NCBI RefSeq assembly: GCF_002287375.1
Contig: NZ_NPOA01000019.1
Span: 1-39,993, forward strand
Direction: 5' to 3'
Length of the DNA: 39,993 nucleotides
Source of the DNA: Virgibacillus profundi
GTDB taxonomy: Bacteria; Bacillota; Bacilli; Bacillales; Amphibacillaceae
A model generated the notes under the pieces. That model searched no databases, was not told the origin of the DNA, and saw only the letters and a program-made list of their open reading frames with translations. Positions 25,028 through 33,464 of this stretch are shown here, piece by piece; positions within the stretch are counted from its first letter, which is position 1, and the number at the start of each line of letters is the position of its first letter. A program made the position numbers and the translations under genes.

Positions 25028-25202
25028 TACAATCACCTCCCCTCAAAGATTTATTTAAATAATGCTTCCTCATTAGTAAAAGATAATGTCACAACTCTCC
25101 CCCAAAAAACGATTCTCATAGGAAGGCTAACAGACCAAGACGGCGGGGAACATTCATTCATTTAGACAACTCCATCAAATTAAAGAATGTCCGAGGAAAA
25201 TT

Positions 25203-25254
25203 GGGATCGGTCCCCTGGTACGTTAAAGTGATAGAGAAGTGAGGGACTGCCCCC
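25203..25254. repeat. Palindromic repeat (GGTCCCC/GGGACTGCCCCC)
   Basis: GGGATCGGTCCCC and GAGGGACTGCCCCC flank cgttaaagtgatagagaagt, closely matching the element at 5258-5309. Confidence 0.8.
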
Positions 25255-25272
25255 ATTATCCAAAAGTTTTTT

Positions 25273-25347
25273 TCAATCACTGGTTGCAAAAGCTAAATCT
25301 CCATCTTCAATTTGGCGACCACAAATAATACAAGTATCAACGACCAT
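25273..25347 (-). CDS. Tiny CxxC protein (24 aa), possibly truncated
   Basis: MVVDTCIICGRQIEDGDLAF is followed by four more residues and a stop. The Cys-x-x-Cys-Gly knuckle looks like half a zinc ribbon. AAGAAGG upstream is a fair ribosome site. The palindromic repeat at 25203-25254 lies just past the stop, so the gene may have lost its second zinc knuckle when that repeat arrived. Confidence 0.4.
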   Translation of the reverse strand: MVVDTCIICGRQIEDGDLAFATSD

Positions 25348-25632
25348 TTTTGCCTTCTTTCTTTAATAAATTTAGTTACTAAGTGAGTTAGTATAAGAAT
25401 TTTCTTTATCTTATTATTCTAACATATAAAAGACAGAATATATCAATGAGTCTATTAATTGGTACGGAAAGAGTCATTTCTTCCTTAGTTCTACTACTAT
25501 TCGTCACTGCACGTCTACGTCATCGTGGTATAGTATAGATAAAAGAAGAGGGACTAATACAGAGTATTCGAGTTGTGATACTCTAGGCATGAATTAATAT
25601 TCACCTATCATTATGTTAGTGGAGGAATTGAA

Positions 25633-26106
25633 TTGAGAAGAGTCTATATTAGTACTTTTATACTTTTATTGTTAGCTATTAATACCCAAAACATATTTGC
25701 GAATAATTACGATAGTTTTTTAGTAGAATTAACACAGGAGATTGAAGGACTCAAAACTGAGGGGCAGGGAACCCTAACTGAATATGAAAGTTTAGGGTGC
25801 GATGAAAGCTTATACGCTCATAGTGACTGTTTTTTTCTATCAGGAAGATTACATGGTATACGTGATAAATTAGAAGAACTCGAGAATGAACAAAAAGCAG
25901 AACAAAAGAGGGTAAATGAGATTGAGAGGCTGGAACGAAAAGAATTGGAGGAAACAAAGAGAAATAAGGAAGCTGAACAATTAAAAGAACAGAAAAATGA
26001 AAAGCAAATGTATAAAATAATTGCAGTTAGTGCTGCATCAATTTTGATTGTCGGAACTATACTGATAGTTCTTGCAAGTTTTATTTTTCGTAGGAACAAA
26101 AATTAA
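25633..26106 (+). CDS. Secreted or membrane-anchored coiled-coil protein of unknown function
   Basis: A 157-aa protein starting at TTG, with GGAGG 7 nt before it; an earlier TTG at 25628 is out of frame. Residues 1-23 are a signal peptide (RRVYISTFILLLLAINTQ, cleavage likely after FANN or nearby). Two Cys (CDES...SDCF) may form a disulphide. Residues about 75-125 are a Glu/Lys-rich coiled coil. Residues about 128-150 are a membrane segment ('IIAVSAASILIVGTILIVLA') followed by a basic RRNKN tail inside. The topology is therefore an outside coiled coil anchored at the C-terminus. No family recognised. Confidence 0.7.
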   Translation: MRRVYISTFILLLLAINTQNIFANNYDSFLVELTQEIEGLKTEGQGTLTEYESLGCDESLYAHSDCFFLSGRLHGIRDKLEELENEQKAEQKRVNEIERLERKELEETKRNKEAEQLKEQKNEKQMYKIIAVSAASILIVGTILIVLASFIFRRNKN

Positions 26107-26309
26107 GCAAATAGTACTTTTTTCGGTGAAAGTATTAATGTAGGCCGTTTTTGTCAAATAAGCGTGTAAGTTCCAATTTACTCAAGGTACTTAAACACCC
26201 AAGGGACGCAGGGTCAGTAAAGTACTACCTTAAAAATAGATAAAACTAAAAAGAGACTATGCAGCTAGTAAATGACTCCGGGTATTGAACCACGGTAATT
26301 GATGCATAG

Positions 26310-26518
26310 GATGCATGGGGACGATTCTCATGCATCATTTTTATAGTTTGAGGAATAGGTGAATACTGCCATCAGAATTTACCACCAAGTGCCAGTGTTC
26401 TTACCATGAATATGAAGAAGTCCTACAGAGGCATTTCTATCGCGATATGAATAAACCCCTATTGGAATGTCACTGTTCCAATGGGGGTTTGTTAGTATTT
26501 AAAAATTTATCCTCTAAT
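26310..26518. repeat. Direct repeat copy 2 (~209 bp)
   Basis: Same orientation as 24076-24303 and missing its 21-nt insertion. The two copies bracket the 41-aa, 24-aa and 157-aa genes. The hairpin CCCCTATTGGAA...TTCCAATGGGG may end the minus- or plus-strand neighbours. Confidence 0.85.
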
Positions 26519-26540
26519 CAGTGCGACTCTCCATCCTTCC

Positions 26541-27257
26541 CTATAAATCCGATTTCCCATACAGCTTAATTATTTCTGGATAGTTTTGGTATTCTTTTTT
26601 ACCTGAATCTGTTAGATCATAGATTCCTCGACCAATGCGCTTAAACCATTTGTTGTAATTATTATACAGAATGCCATATGTTCGCTCGCCGGTATTCAGT
26701 TTTTTTAAGTCATTGGCCGACATTGGACCTAGAAGATCCAGATAAATTGCGATTTGAATACTTATTTCCTTATAAGTGGTTATGGTCGGTACATGGCTAC
26801 TTCCACCGATATTAGAGTTGCTTCTTCTATCTCTGGCTTCTTTGATTAACTTATCCCGGCCTTTTTTACTTTGTTGCGCGCTTCGTTTACGATCAAACGG
26901 GCCCGGCTCATGTACCATATGAATGCTTGGCTTTTTACCTTCAAATGAAACTAAAATCAACCCTAGTTCTAACCGCCGGACGAGATGGACTAGATCACGC
27001 CACCTGCGCCTTCGCAAACTCGTTTTTGGTCTTTGAATCGCTATGTAAACATCAGGCGTATATCTTTGTCGTTTTGCCGCTTGCATAAGCAACGTGATAT
27101 TTAAGTTTAATTTTAGTTCAACAATAATTAATGTGTCATCTTTAAATGCGACTACATCACAATCATTCACTTCAGCTTGTACCTCATATCCTTGTGCACG
27201 AAAATAATGTTGAATGGGTTCATATAAATCTGTTTCATAAAATTTTCCTTCGCTCAT
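26541..27257 (-). CDS. DUF2161-type PD-(D/E)xK nuclease-like protein
   Basis: A 238-aa protein. The N-terminal ~110 residues fit a PD-(D/E)xK fold as in DUF2161: D34 in NDCDVVAF, E47-x-K49 in IIVELKLN, and then a helix with 'LMQAAKRQRYTPDVYIA'. The middle is basic ('KRSAQQSKKGRDKLIKEARD'). The C-terminal ~75 residues look like a winged helix ('LDLLGPMSANDLKKLNTGER'). This suggests a DNA-binding nuclease or phosphodiesterase. The biological role of the family is not established. The ribosome site before the ATG at 27257 is weak. It sits in a defence island but faces the opposite way from its neighbours. Confidence 0.78.
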   Translation of the reverse strand: MSEGKFYETDLYEPIQHYFRAQGYEVQAEVNDCDVVAFKDDTLIIVELKLNLNITLLMQAAKRQRYTPDVYIAIQRPKTSLRRRRWRDLVHLVRRLELGLILVSFEGKKPSIHMVHEPGPFDRKRSAQQSKKGRDKLIKEARDRRSNSNIGGSSHVPTITTYKEISIQIAIYLDLLGPMSANDLKKLNTGERTYGILYNNYNKWFKRIGRGIYDLTDSGKKEYQNYPEIIKLYGKSDL

Positions 27258-27369
27258 GGAGCACCAACCTATTTATCTATAGTAACAACTGGGAAAAGCA
27301 ATGCTGCGATACAGCTTTTGAAAGCAGAAATCGATGGGACTAACAATGCCATACTAATTGCTGCGTTAT

Positions 27370-27429
27370 TTCGGGTGAATGTTTGTAGGATAATCATAGC
27401 TGATTTATGGCTGCCTGTCATCACCCGAA
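27370..27429. repeat. Inverted repeat TTCGGGTGA/TCACCCGAA
   Basis: A perfect 9-bp inverted repeat separated by 42 nt, in the gap between two genes. No T-run follows. It could be a structured leader or the ends of a small element. Confidence 0.45.
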
Positions 27430-27521
27430 TCTAGTTGGTTATACAGCTTGTCGAATGCACTCCTTCTTTTTTTTGTGTTTTCTTATACTAGGATATAATC
27501 TAAAGTGATAGGAGGACTTAC

Positions 27522-27572
27522 ATGATTATCCGAGAGCAGGATGATAACTTTGTGATGATTCACCAACACTAG
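27522..27572 (+). pseudogene. 5' remnant of a DUF3891-like gene
   Basis: A strong TAGGAGGACTTAC ribosome site precedes ATG and 16 codons, MIIREQDDNFVMIHQH, then TAG. The sequence matches the conserved start of DUF3891 proteins as I remember it (a REQ..F..I.QH pattern), whose remaining ~230 codons are absent. The leader survives although the gene is lost. Confidence 0.55.
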
Positions 27573-27615
27573 CTTTATTACCCGAATCGGATGCTCTATA
27601 ATTAGCGGATTAGTC

Positions 27616-27828
27616 CTATTTAAAGATTTTCTTCAATAATTCAACCACACTAAATGACGTTTTTCTATAAACCTTATTATAAGCAGCCTTCTTCGGATTA
27701 CGTACCCAGCCTGTTCCTTTCTTTCCATATATAGGATTGATAGCAGATTTTGCTTTACGTTTTACTCTACCAGTTGTGCGTGCTTTTAAGCTCTTTTTAA
27801 GATTGGGTTTTCTTACTCCAAATTTCAT
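27616..27828 (-). CDS. Small basic phage-type protein (70 aa)
   Basis: Start ATG 27828, fixed by GGAAAGGAG upstream; an open frame reaches back to 27894 without a ribosome site. MKFGVRKPNLKKSLKARTTG is followed by KRKAKSAINPIYGKKGTGWV and a basic tail, with about 30% Lys+Arg. Similar small proteins are found in prophages and plasmids of Bacillota with no known function. RNA or DNA binding is likely from charge alone. Confidence 0.65.
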   Translation of the reverse strand: MKFGVRKPNLKKSLKARTTGRVKRKAKSAINPIYGKKGTGWVRNPKKAAYNKVYRKTSFSVVELLKKIFK

Positions 27829-27917
27829 ATAATACTCCTTTCCTTTTATTGTATATAACACAACACTAAGCGCAGACCAATTAATCCAAAGCATAATCCA
27901 AAAATAATGAAGAAATC

Positions 27918-28040
27918 CTATTTTAGACAGTTGAAATCATACATCTCACCAATATCGTTGAAAGAATCAGCTTTCATTAGTGCGCCATATCGTGCCAATA
28001 GCTCGAAGGGAAGAATAGCGGGAGATGTATAAGAAATGGT
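27918..28040 (-). pseudogene. 3' fragment of an unidentified gene
   Basis: The minus strand reads 'SPAILPFELLARYGALMKAD', then SFNDIGEMYDFNCLK and a stop, with a TGA just upstream. The composition looks coding (no rare codons, amphipathic pattern), but there is no start or ribosome site. I could not name the parent family. Confidence 0.35.
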
Positions 28041-28660
28041 TCATCGGATTTTATTTGTCTAGTAGTTAATTTACCGCGATTTTCACACGATTATCTGATT
28101 CCTAGTTTGACGAGCTTTATAGATTTACTTCTTATCATCAAAGTCCTTTTATGACTAGTATAGCAAGATGAACAGCGATATAGCTAGTACTCATTCAAAA
28201 TCTATGACATATCTAATATAATTTCGATGACTGTCCTTTATAACGTAAATAGAGTATAGAATTATTTACAATTGCAATACTCGATATTGGGGGGGAGACA
28301 TAGTAAAACTGCTAGAGACAAAGCAACTTACTATTTATCTGTATTTAAAGTCAAACCGGATCATTTCATTTTTCTCTAAGTAAAAGCAAATTATTTACTT
28401 GCATCTAAACCAAAGAAAAGAAGGCGAGTTAATTAACGAATGTTCGTTCCTAACAATAGATTGTAGAGGAGAATTGCTATAATAGGGCTATAAACAACAA
28501 ATTATCAATATTCACTAAAAATATGGTAAAATGGACCTAATATATAATTAATTACGTATTTAATTTAACTTAGATATGTCCTGAATATTGGGAATGGCGC
28601 GTGACCTCCAGTGCGGTAAAGTATTAACGCATTAGCGAAGTGGGGGACTGACACCAAAGT
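28041..28660. other. Non-coding decayed region before McrBC
   Basis: About 620 nt without a supportable gene. It has a G-run (ggggggg, about 28289-28295) and many in-frame stops on both strands. A palindromic repeat lies at 28597-28655. No clear promoter for mcrB was identified; 'tgctataatag' near 28475 has a -10-like box but no -35. Confidence 0.5.
28597..28655. repeat. Palindromic repeat (divergent left arm, GGGGGACTGACACC right arm)
   Basis: GCGCGTGACCTCC and GTGGGGGACTGACACC flank cggtaaagtattaacgcattagcgaag. The right arm matches the family at 5258 well; the left arm has decayed. Confidence 0.7.
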
Positions 28661-28827
28661 TTACAGATGAATTCATATTTTTAGGAATTGATGGTGTAAT
28701 AGTACTAGATATTAATATTGCAGAAAAATAGGCACTTCTGGTGGAAATTAAAGGTAAGTCCCGCAAGAGAAGATACCAGTATATCGAGAGCAAAAAAGGT
28801 AAAATAACCAAGCAAAGGAGCATGCCT
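28657..28827 (+). pseudogene. Remnant of a PD-(D/E)xK nuclease gene before mcrB
   Basis: One frame reads 'KFTDEFIFLGIDGVIVLD', INIAEK, TAG (28729-28731), then 'ALLVEIKGKSRKRRYQYIES' and on toward mcrB. A single codon change explains the stop. The GIDGVIV Asp followed by VEIKGK (E-x-K) fits a PD-(D/E)xK core. The 5' side is cut by the repeat at 28597-28655. The mcrB ribosome site (AAAGGAG) lies inside its tail. Confidence 0.5.
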
Positions 28828-28828
28828 T

Positions 28829-31399
28829 ATGAAACTTCAAACAATACTAGAAAGAGCCAAACAACACACCCCATCTCCACAAACAACAAATGAAGGAGAA
28901 GCCGAACGAAATTCATTCGTAAAACGCTTTCCAAAAGAATCAATTAACAATCTAACAGTTGAAGAATATGCAAACACAAAAACAAAGGATAGTTTCATTT
29001 ATTGGTTGGAAAGAAAAAATATATTAGCGGGAATAGGGGGAGGCAATTCTGCTAAGTTTGGGATTTATCGTGCGCAAAGTGGCGATTATTGCCAGAGTTA
29101 TGGGAAGAATAAGGTCATTTTAGAAGATGAGAAGTTACAGAAGGAATTTAATGATTTAATAAATCTTATTGTACAAGCGATCACATTAGCGGAAGAAGAT
29201 AGAATAGCAGAGATTAGTAAACTGGAGAATCCATTATTTAATATGGTTTTGCTGAAAATCTTAAACATCTACGTACCTGAGAAGTTTTTAAATCTTTACT
29301 CACCGCCTATTTTACTTGAATTAGGAAAAGAACTAGGAGTGAAAGATGAATTACTCGTTCCGCAATTTTCCATCGAGTTGAATTATGAAATAAAGCGTCT
29401 ACTCAAAGAACAAGATGTGTTTGCACAGTGGTCTACACATCAAATAGGTTCTTTTATTTGGAATCTGTTTGCAGAAATGGATGCAAAAATAGATGACACG
29501 ATCGATTATTATTTAGTTGGACATACATATGAGAATGAGGGATCGGTCCAAGACTTTTTACTAAATGAAAACAGTATTGCGGTTGGTTTCTTGAGAGAAG
29601 ATTTAACGGTTTACCTTCTAAGTGAAAACATGGAAGATATTATTGAAGAAAAAGAAGAAACATCTGCTGGTCAAAAAGCTCTAAAGCAATTTTTCTCTAT
29701 GAAAGAAGGAGATTTAGTCGCTCTGAAATCAACTTTCACTCGTAAAATCGATGGTAAAACGAAGTCTATCTTACGTATTAGTGCAGTAGGTAAAATTACG
29801 GCAGATGCTCTTGAAGGATATCGTTTTTCTAAAGATTATGGCCATTATATTCCGGTAAAATGGTTCGATAAAGAAGTAAAAGAGTACGTCGGGTATGGAG
29901 GTTATCGTAGTACGATTAATAAAGTGAAAGATAAACGTGTAATCAACCTCGTGTTTATGAATGAAGTAAACGAACAAAAGGTGCCAGCAACGCAGGAATT
30001 AGAAAAAATTCCTAATAACTATGTGCTCTATGGACCTCCAGGGACTGGGAAAACATATCATGTTGTTGACCGTGCGCTTGAGATTATAGACAATAAAACG
30101 TTTAATGAATTAAATGCAGATGGACGGGATGCACTTCAAAAAGAATATGCGCGTTTAACAAGTGAAGGTAACATAAGTCTGATTACTTTCCATCAATCGT
30201 ATGCTTATGAAGATTTTATTGAAGGCTTAAAATCAGATGGAAATGGAAACTTCATCCCTTCAGATGGGATTTTCAAAAGAGCTGCAATTGAGGCTATGTA
30301 CGATGGCCTTGAGCAGCAAAACACGCGTGAATTCTCGGATGAAGTTCGTTTTGAACAAATATACGATCAGTTGGTTACGAGTGGAGAAAAACAAAATATA
30401 CAATTTGAATCTAAAACAGGTGGCGTTTTGCACATAGAACAGATTAGTACAAATAATAATGTAGTCATTACAAGTGAGGATGCGAAAACAAGCTCTATTA
30501 TCTCTAAAGATCGGTTACTCCGCATTTATCGCTATATTAAATCAAACGAGATTGATTGGAAAAGCAATGTATCCTTTATCAGTGACGCTATTGGCGGATC
30601 GAATGCTACGCGTTATTGGGCTGTACTCAACTGGATTTTAACGAAGATGGTAGATGAAGAAATTGAAGACAGTGTAGAAATAGAAGGTGACGAAAAGAAA
30701 AAGATCGTATTGAAAGCTTTAAAAGAAAGACGGGCATTTGATTTTACGAATGCAAGACGACATGTTCTTGTTATTGACGAAATGAATCGTGGTAATATTT
30801 CTAAGATTTTTGGAGAATTGCTCACACTTTTAGAAGAAGATAAACGTTTAACAAGTGAGAATGAATTGATTGTTGAGCTTCCATATTCGAAAGATCCATT
30901 TACGTTGCCGCCGAATTTATTTGTCATTGGTACCATGAATACAGCAGATCGTTCCATCGCATTATTAGATACGGCACTACGGAGACGGTTTGTATTTGAA
31001 GAAATGATGCCTGAGCCAGAGACGCTGGAGTCGATTGGTCAAGAAATAGATGTAGAAGCAATGCTTACAATCATGAATCAACGGATTGAAGTATTGTATG
31101 ACAGGGATCATATGATTGGGCATGCTTATTTTATTAATGCCACATCAGATGAAGAGATTATTACTATCATGCAATCAAAAGTAATCCCGCTATTACAAGA
31201 ATACTTTTATGATGAATGGGAAAAGATTGGCCTTGTTTTAGGTGGAGTTGGGGCAACAAGAGATGACCCGTTTATCGTTTACGAAGAAAAAGTAGATATC
31301 AATCAATTATTTAAACAAAAGCCTTCTATTTATGTACCAACCATTTATCGCGTAAAGAAAAAATTAACCGCGCAGGAGTTAATAGCTATATATGAATAA
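28829..31399 (+). CDS. mcrB: McrB-like AAA+ GTPase with N-terminal EVE-like domain
   Basis: Motor and DNA-recognition subunit of an McrBC modification-dependent restriction system, 856 aa. Residues about 1-190 are a helical domain of unknown role. Residues about 225-380 look EVE/PUA-like ('DYYLVGHTYENEGSVQDFLL', 'FSKDYGHYIPVKWFDKEV'), a fold known to read modified bases. The AAA+ motor has Walker A YGPPGTGKTY (about 399-408), Walker B VLVIDEMNRGN (about 646-656), and the McrB GTP-type motif 'GTMNTADRSIALLDTALRRR'. The stop overlaps the mcrC start by 8 nt. E. coli McrB is 459 aa; the extra length is N-terminal, so the target modification may differ from 5-methylcytosine. Confidence 0.88.
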   Translation: MKLQTILERAKQHTPSPQTTNEGEAERNSFVKRFPKESINNLTVEEYANTKTKDSFIYWLERKNILAGIGGGNSAKFGIYRAQSGDYCQSYGKNKVILEDEKLQKEFNDLINLIVQAITLAEEDRIAEISKLENPLFNMVLLKILNIYVPEKFLNLYSPPILLELGKELGVKDELLVPQFSIELNYEIKRLLKEQDVFAQWSTHQIGSFIWNLFAEMDAKIDDTIDYYLVGHTYENEGSVQDFLLNENSIAVGFLREDLTVYLLSENMEDIIEEKEETSAGQKALKQFFSMKEGDLVALKSTFTRKIDGKTKSILRISAVGKITADALEGYRFSKDYGHYIPVKWFDKEVKEYVGYGGYRSTINKVKDKRVINLVFMNEVNEQKVPATQELEKIPNNYVLYGPPGTGKTYHVVDRALEIIDNKTFNELNADGRDALQKEYARLTSEGNISLITFHQSYAYEDFIEGLKSDGNGNFIPSDGIFKRAAIEAMYDGLEQQNTREFSDEVRFEQIYDQLVTSGEKQNIQFESKTGGVLHIEQISTNNNVVITSEDAKTSSIISKDRLLRIYRYIKSNEIDWKSNVSFISDAIGGSNATRYWAVLNWILTKMVDEEIEDSVEIEGDEKKKIVLKALKERRAFDFTNARRHVLVIDEMNRGNISKIFGELLTLLEEDKRLTSENELIVELPYSKDPFTLPPNLFVIGTMNTADRSIALLDTALRRRFVFEEMMPEPETLESIGQEIDVEAMLTIMNQRIEVLYDRDHMIGHAYFINATSDEEIITIMQSKVIPLLQEYFYDEWEKIGLVLGGVGATRDDPFIVYEEKVDINQLFKQKPSIYVPTIYRVKKKLTAQELIAIYE

Positions 31400-32606
31400 G
31401 AAAACAGTAATTGTTCGAGAAGCTTATGACTGGATTACGGAGGATGATATCGGTGCTGATCAATATGAAGAACTTATTAAATATATTGAAGATAAATATC
31501 CGGATAATCGTATTATAGAGCAACGATATAAAAGCTTACGGTTCATTAATTATGTCGGTGTGATTGTATGTTCGGCTGTTCGCTATGAAATTATTCCTAA
31601 AATTAATCTTTCTAAAGATGATGAAAGAAAAGCATTATTATCAATGCTTACAGTGACAAACTTCTTACCTATTTCTTTTCACGAAAAGGTGAAAACGGGA
31701 GAAGGAAAAAATGACTTACTTTCTGTTTTCCTCGCTGCTTTTCTAGAGCGACTCTTGTCGGAACTTAAAAAAGGCATGTATAAAACGTATGAGGAACATT
31801 CAGATAACCTACATGTATTGAAGGGAAAACTTGAGTTAACACAGCATATTCGAAAAAATGCTTTTCAAAAAACAAAAGCCTATTGTAGTTATGACGAATA
31901 CACAGAGAATAATCTTCTAAATCAATTGTTTAAAGCAGCGCTTTTTATTGTTAGACAACATACAGATAAGCATGTGTTAAAACTTCATTTGAAGAAATGT
32001 TTAGGATATTTAGAGGAAGTCGATTTAATTAACTTCAATGTAACAAAATTAAATCAAAACTTTTTCAACCGTCAGAATCAACGTTTTCGTGATGCTGCGC
32101 TATTTGCGAAAATGATTATTGAACATGCATCTATATACAGTCAGGGAAAACAATCATCATCCTTTTCATTTTTATTCCCGATGAACCTTTTGTTTGAGAA
32201 ATATATTGAGGTAGCCTTAAGAGAAGTTGTTGGTACGGATAATGTGATTAGTCAACATGCGGAAAAACGACTGCTGAAAAACAGGAAAAGTGGCAGGCAA
32301 AATATCTTGCTAAAACCTGACTTTGTTATAAATGACAGCCTAATTGTGGATACGAAGTGGAAAAGCGCCACCTATCGGGATCGCAGTACTTATAATCAAG
32401 CTGATATCTATCAAATGTATGCATATGTCACAGCTTATCAAGATGCAAATCGTTGTTTTCTATTATATCCTAAACAAGAGAGAGGGGCGGAACATCCTCT
32501 TTGGGAAGTGATAGATACAGATAAAACGATTGAAATGCAAGTGGTTAGGATAGATGATTTTCGGGGGACGGTTGAGGAGTTGCGGGAGATAGTAGTAGGT
32601 GTATAG
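31392..32606 (+). CDS. mcrC: McrC-like nuclease subunit
   Basis: A 404-aa partner of McrB that supplies the nuclease. The C-terminal PD-(D/E)xK site is seen as LLKPDFVINDSLIVDTKWK (about 308-326: D then D-x-K). The N-terminal half binds and stimulates the McrB ring in known systems. Overlap with the mcrB end indicates coupled translation and near-equal expression. Motifs are intact, so the pair is probably functional and would conflict with any host methylation of its target type; N6-adenine marks by the type I system are a different modification from those cut by E. coli McrBC. Confidence 0.9.
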   Translation: MNKKTVIVREAYDWITEDDIGADQYEELIKYIEDKYPDNRIIEQRYKSLRFINYVGVIVCSAVRYEIIPKINLSKDDERKALLSMLTVTNFLPISFHEKVKTGEGKNDLLSVFLAAFLERLLSELKKGMYKTYEEHSDNLHVLKGKLELTQHIRKNAFQKTKAYCSYDEYTENNLLNQLFKAALFIVRQHTDKHVLKLHLKKCLGYLEEVDLINFNVTKLNQNFFNRQNQRFRDAALFAKMIIEHASIYSQGKQSSSFSFLFPMNLLFEKYIEVALREVVGTDNVISQHAEKRLLKNRKSGRQNILLKPDFVINDSLIVDTKWKSATYRDRSTYNQADIYQMYAYVTAYQDANRCFLLYPKQERGAEHPLWEVIDTDKTIEMQVVRIDDFRGTVEELREIVVGV

Positions 32607-33049
32607 AATTGTTTAAAAGTATTGACCTTGAGAATACTGGGGGTTTCTTAAGGTGTATGCTATAGCTTGATTCAGCATATCTAGAAACAATATGCTGAAA
32701 TAGATTTAATTTATTTCATACTTACTGATTATAGCCAATGAAATATACTATTTTTGATGAACTTAAAGTTAAACCCCATATTTTGGGAAACAAATTTTAT
32801 ACTTTTTGTACAAATTTGATTGATCTACAGTATGGAGACTATCTATATTAATGGTATTATTATATTTGGAAATAATGCCTAACCCCCGCTTTAGAGAAGT
32901 GGGGAGTGACAATTTTCCCTGGTTGTTTTTCCTTTTGGGGGATTTCTCAGGGATAACATTAATCCACTAACCGAAACCGCTGAAAAATTGAAAACACCGG
33001 AAATCAGGGATTTATATGCTTTGGTTTCTGTTGTTTTACTCAAATTAGG
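32607..33049. other. Intergenic region after mcrC
   Basis: No gene is seen. TTCAGCATA...TATGCTGAA (32671-32699) is a perfect 9-bp inverted repeat that may end the mcrBC transcript. At about 32884-32905, CCCCCGCTT/AAGTGGGG forms a second hairpin. A minus-strand open frame of 61 codons (32891-33076) starts inside a repeat and is not convincing. Confidence 0.5.
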
Positions 33050-33464
33050 CACAATCCCCCTGCCCCTATACAACATATCCTAAATATTTAAAACCTTTGC
33101 ACTTCATATAAAATCATGCTATATTAAAAACAGATAATCCACCTCAGTTTTCTCCTCAAAAACTCCAAGGACGTGATACCATGGCAGCCATGCCAATATT
33201 GATTAAAGAAGATTCCTCAAAATCTACCTACACTGGACATGACCAACTAAGCAAAGAACTCATTAACACATTTTTCAAAGAATTTCTTGAAGCATTTTTC
33301 CCGGATGTTCATGACAACTTAGATTTTCACTCAATTAAGCCTCTGTCTGAAGAAGTATATACGAATGTGCTGAAAGGCAAGAATCGCAGACTTGATATTG
33401 TAATAGAGACCACGCTTAAAGGAACAGATGTGATAGTCATCGTTCATGTTGAACCACAAAGTTA
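33050..33464. repeat. Long direct repeat, copy 1 (Rpn gene 5' part and upstream region)
   Basis: The block from about 33050 is repeated at 39579-39993, offset 6529 bp, including ~125 nt of upstream sequence and the first 285 nt of the Rpn gene. I see about ten mismatches by eye. The second copy runs off the window. Confidence 0.9.

Noticed and set aside
28436-28455. Palindrome aacgaatgttcgtt as a LexA/DinR box
   Set aside because: The Bacillus box is CGAAC-N4-GTTCG; here the spacing is too short and no SOS gene follows.
32891-33076. Minus-strand 61-codon open frame
   Set aside because: It starts inside the Rpn-upstream repeat, has no ribosome site, and its composition is not protein-like.
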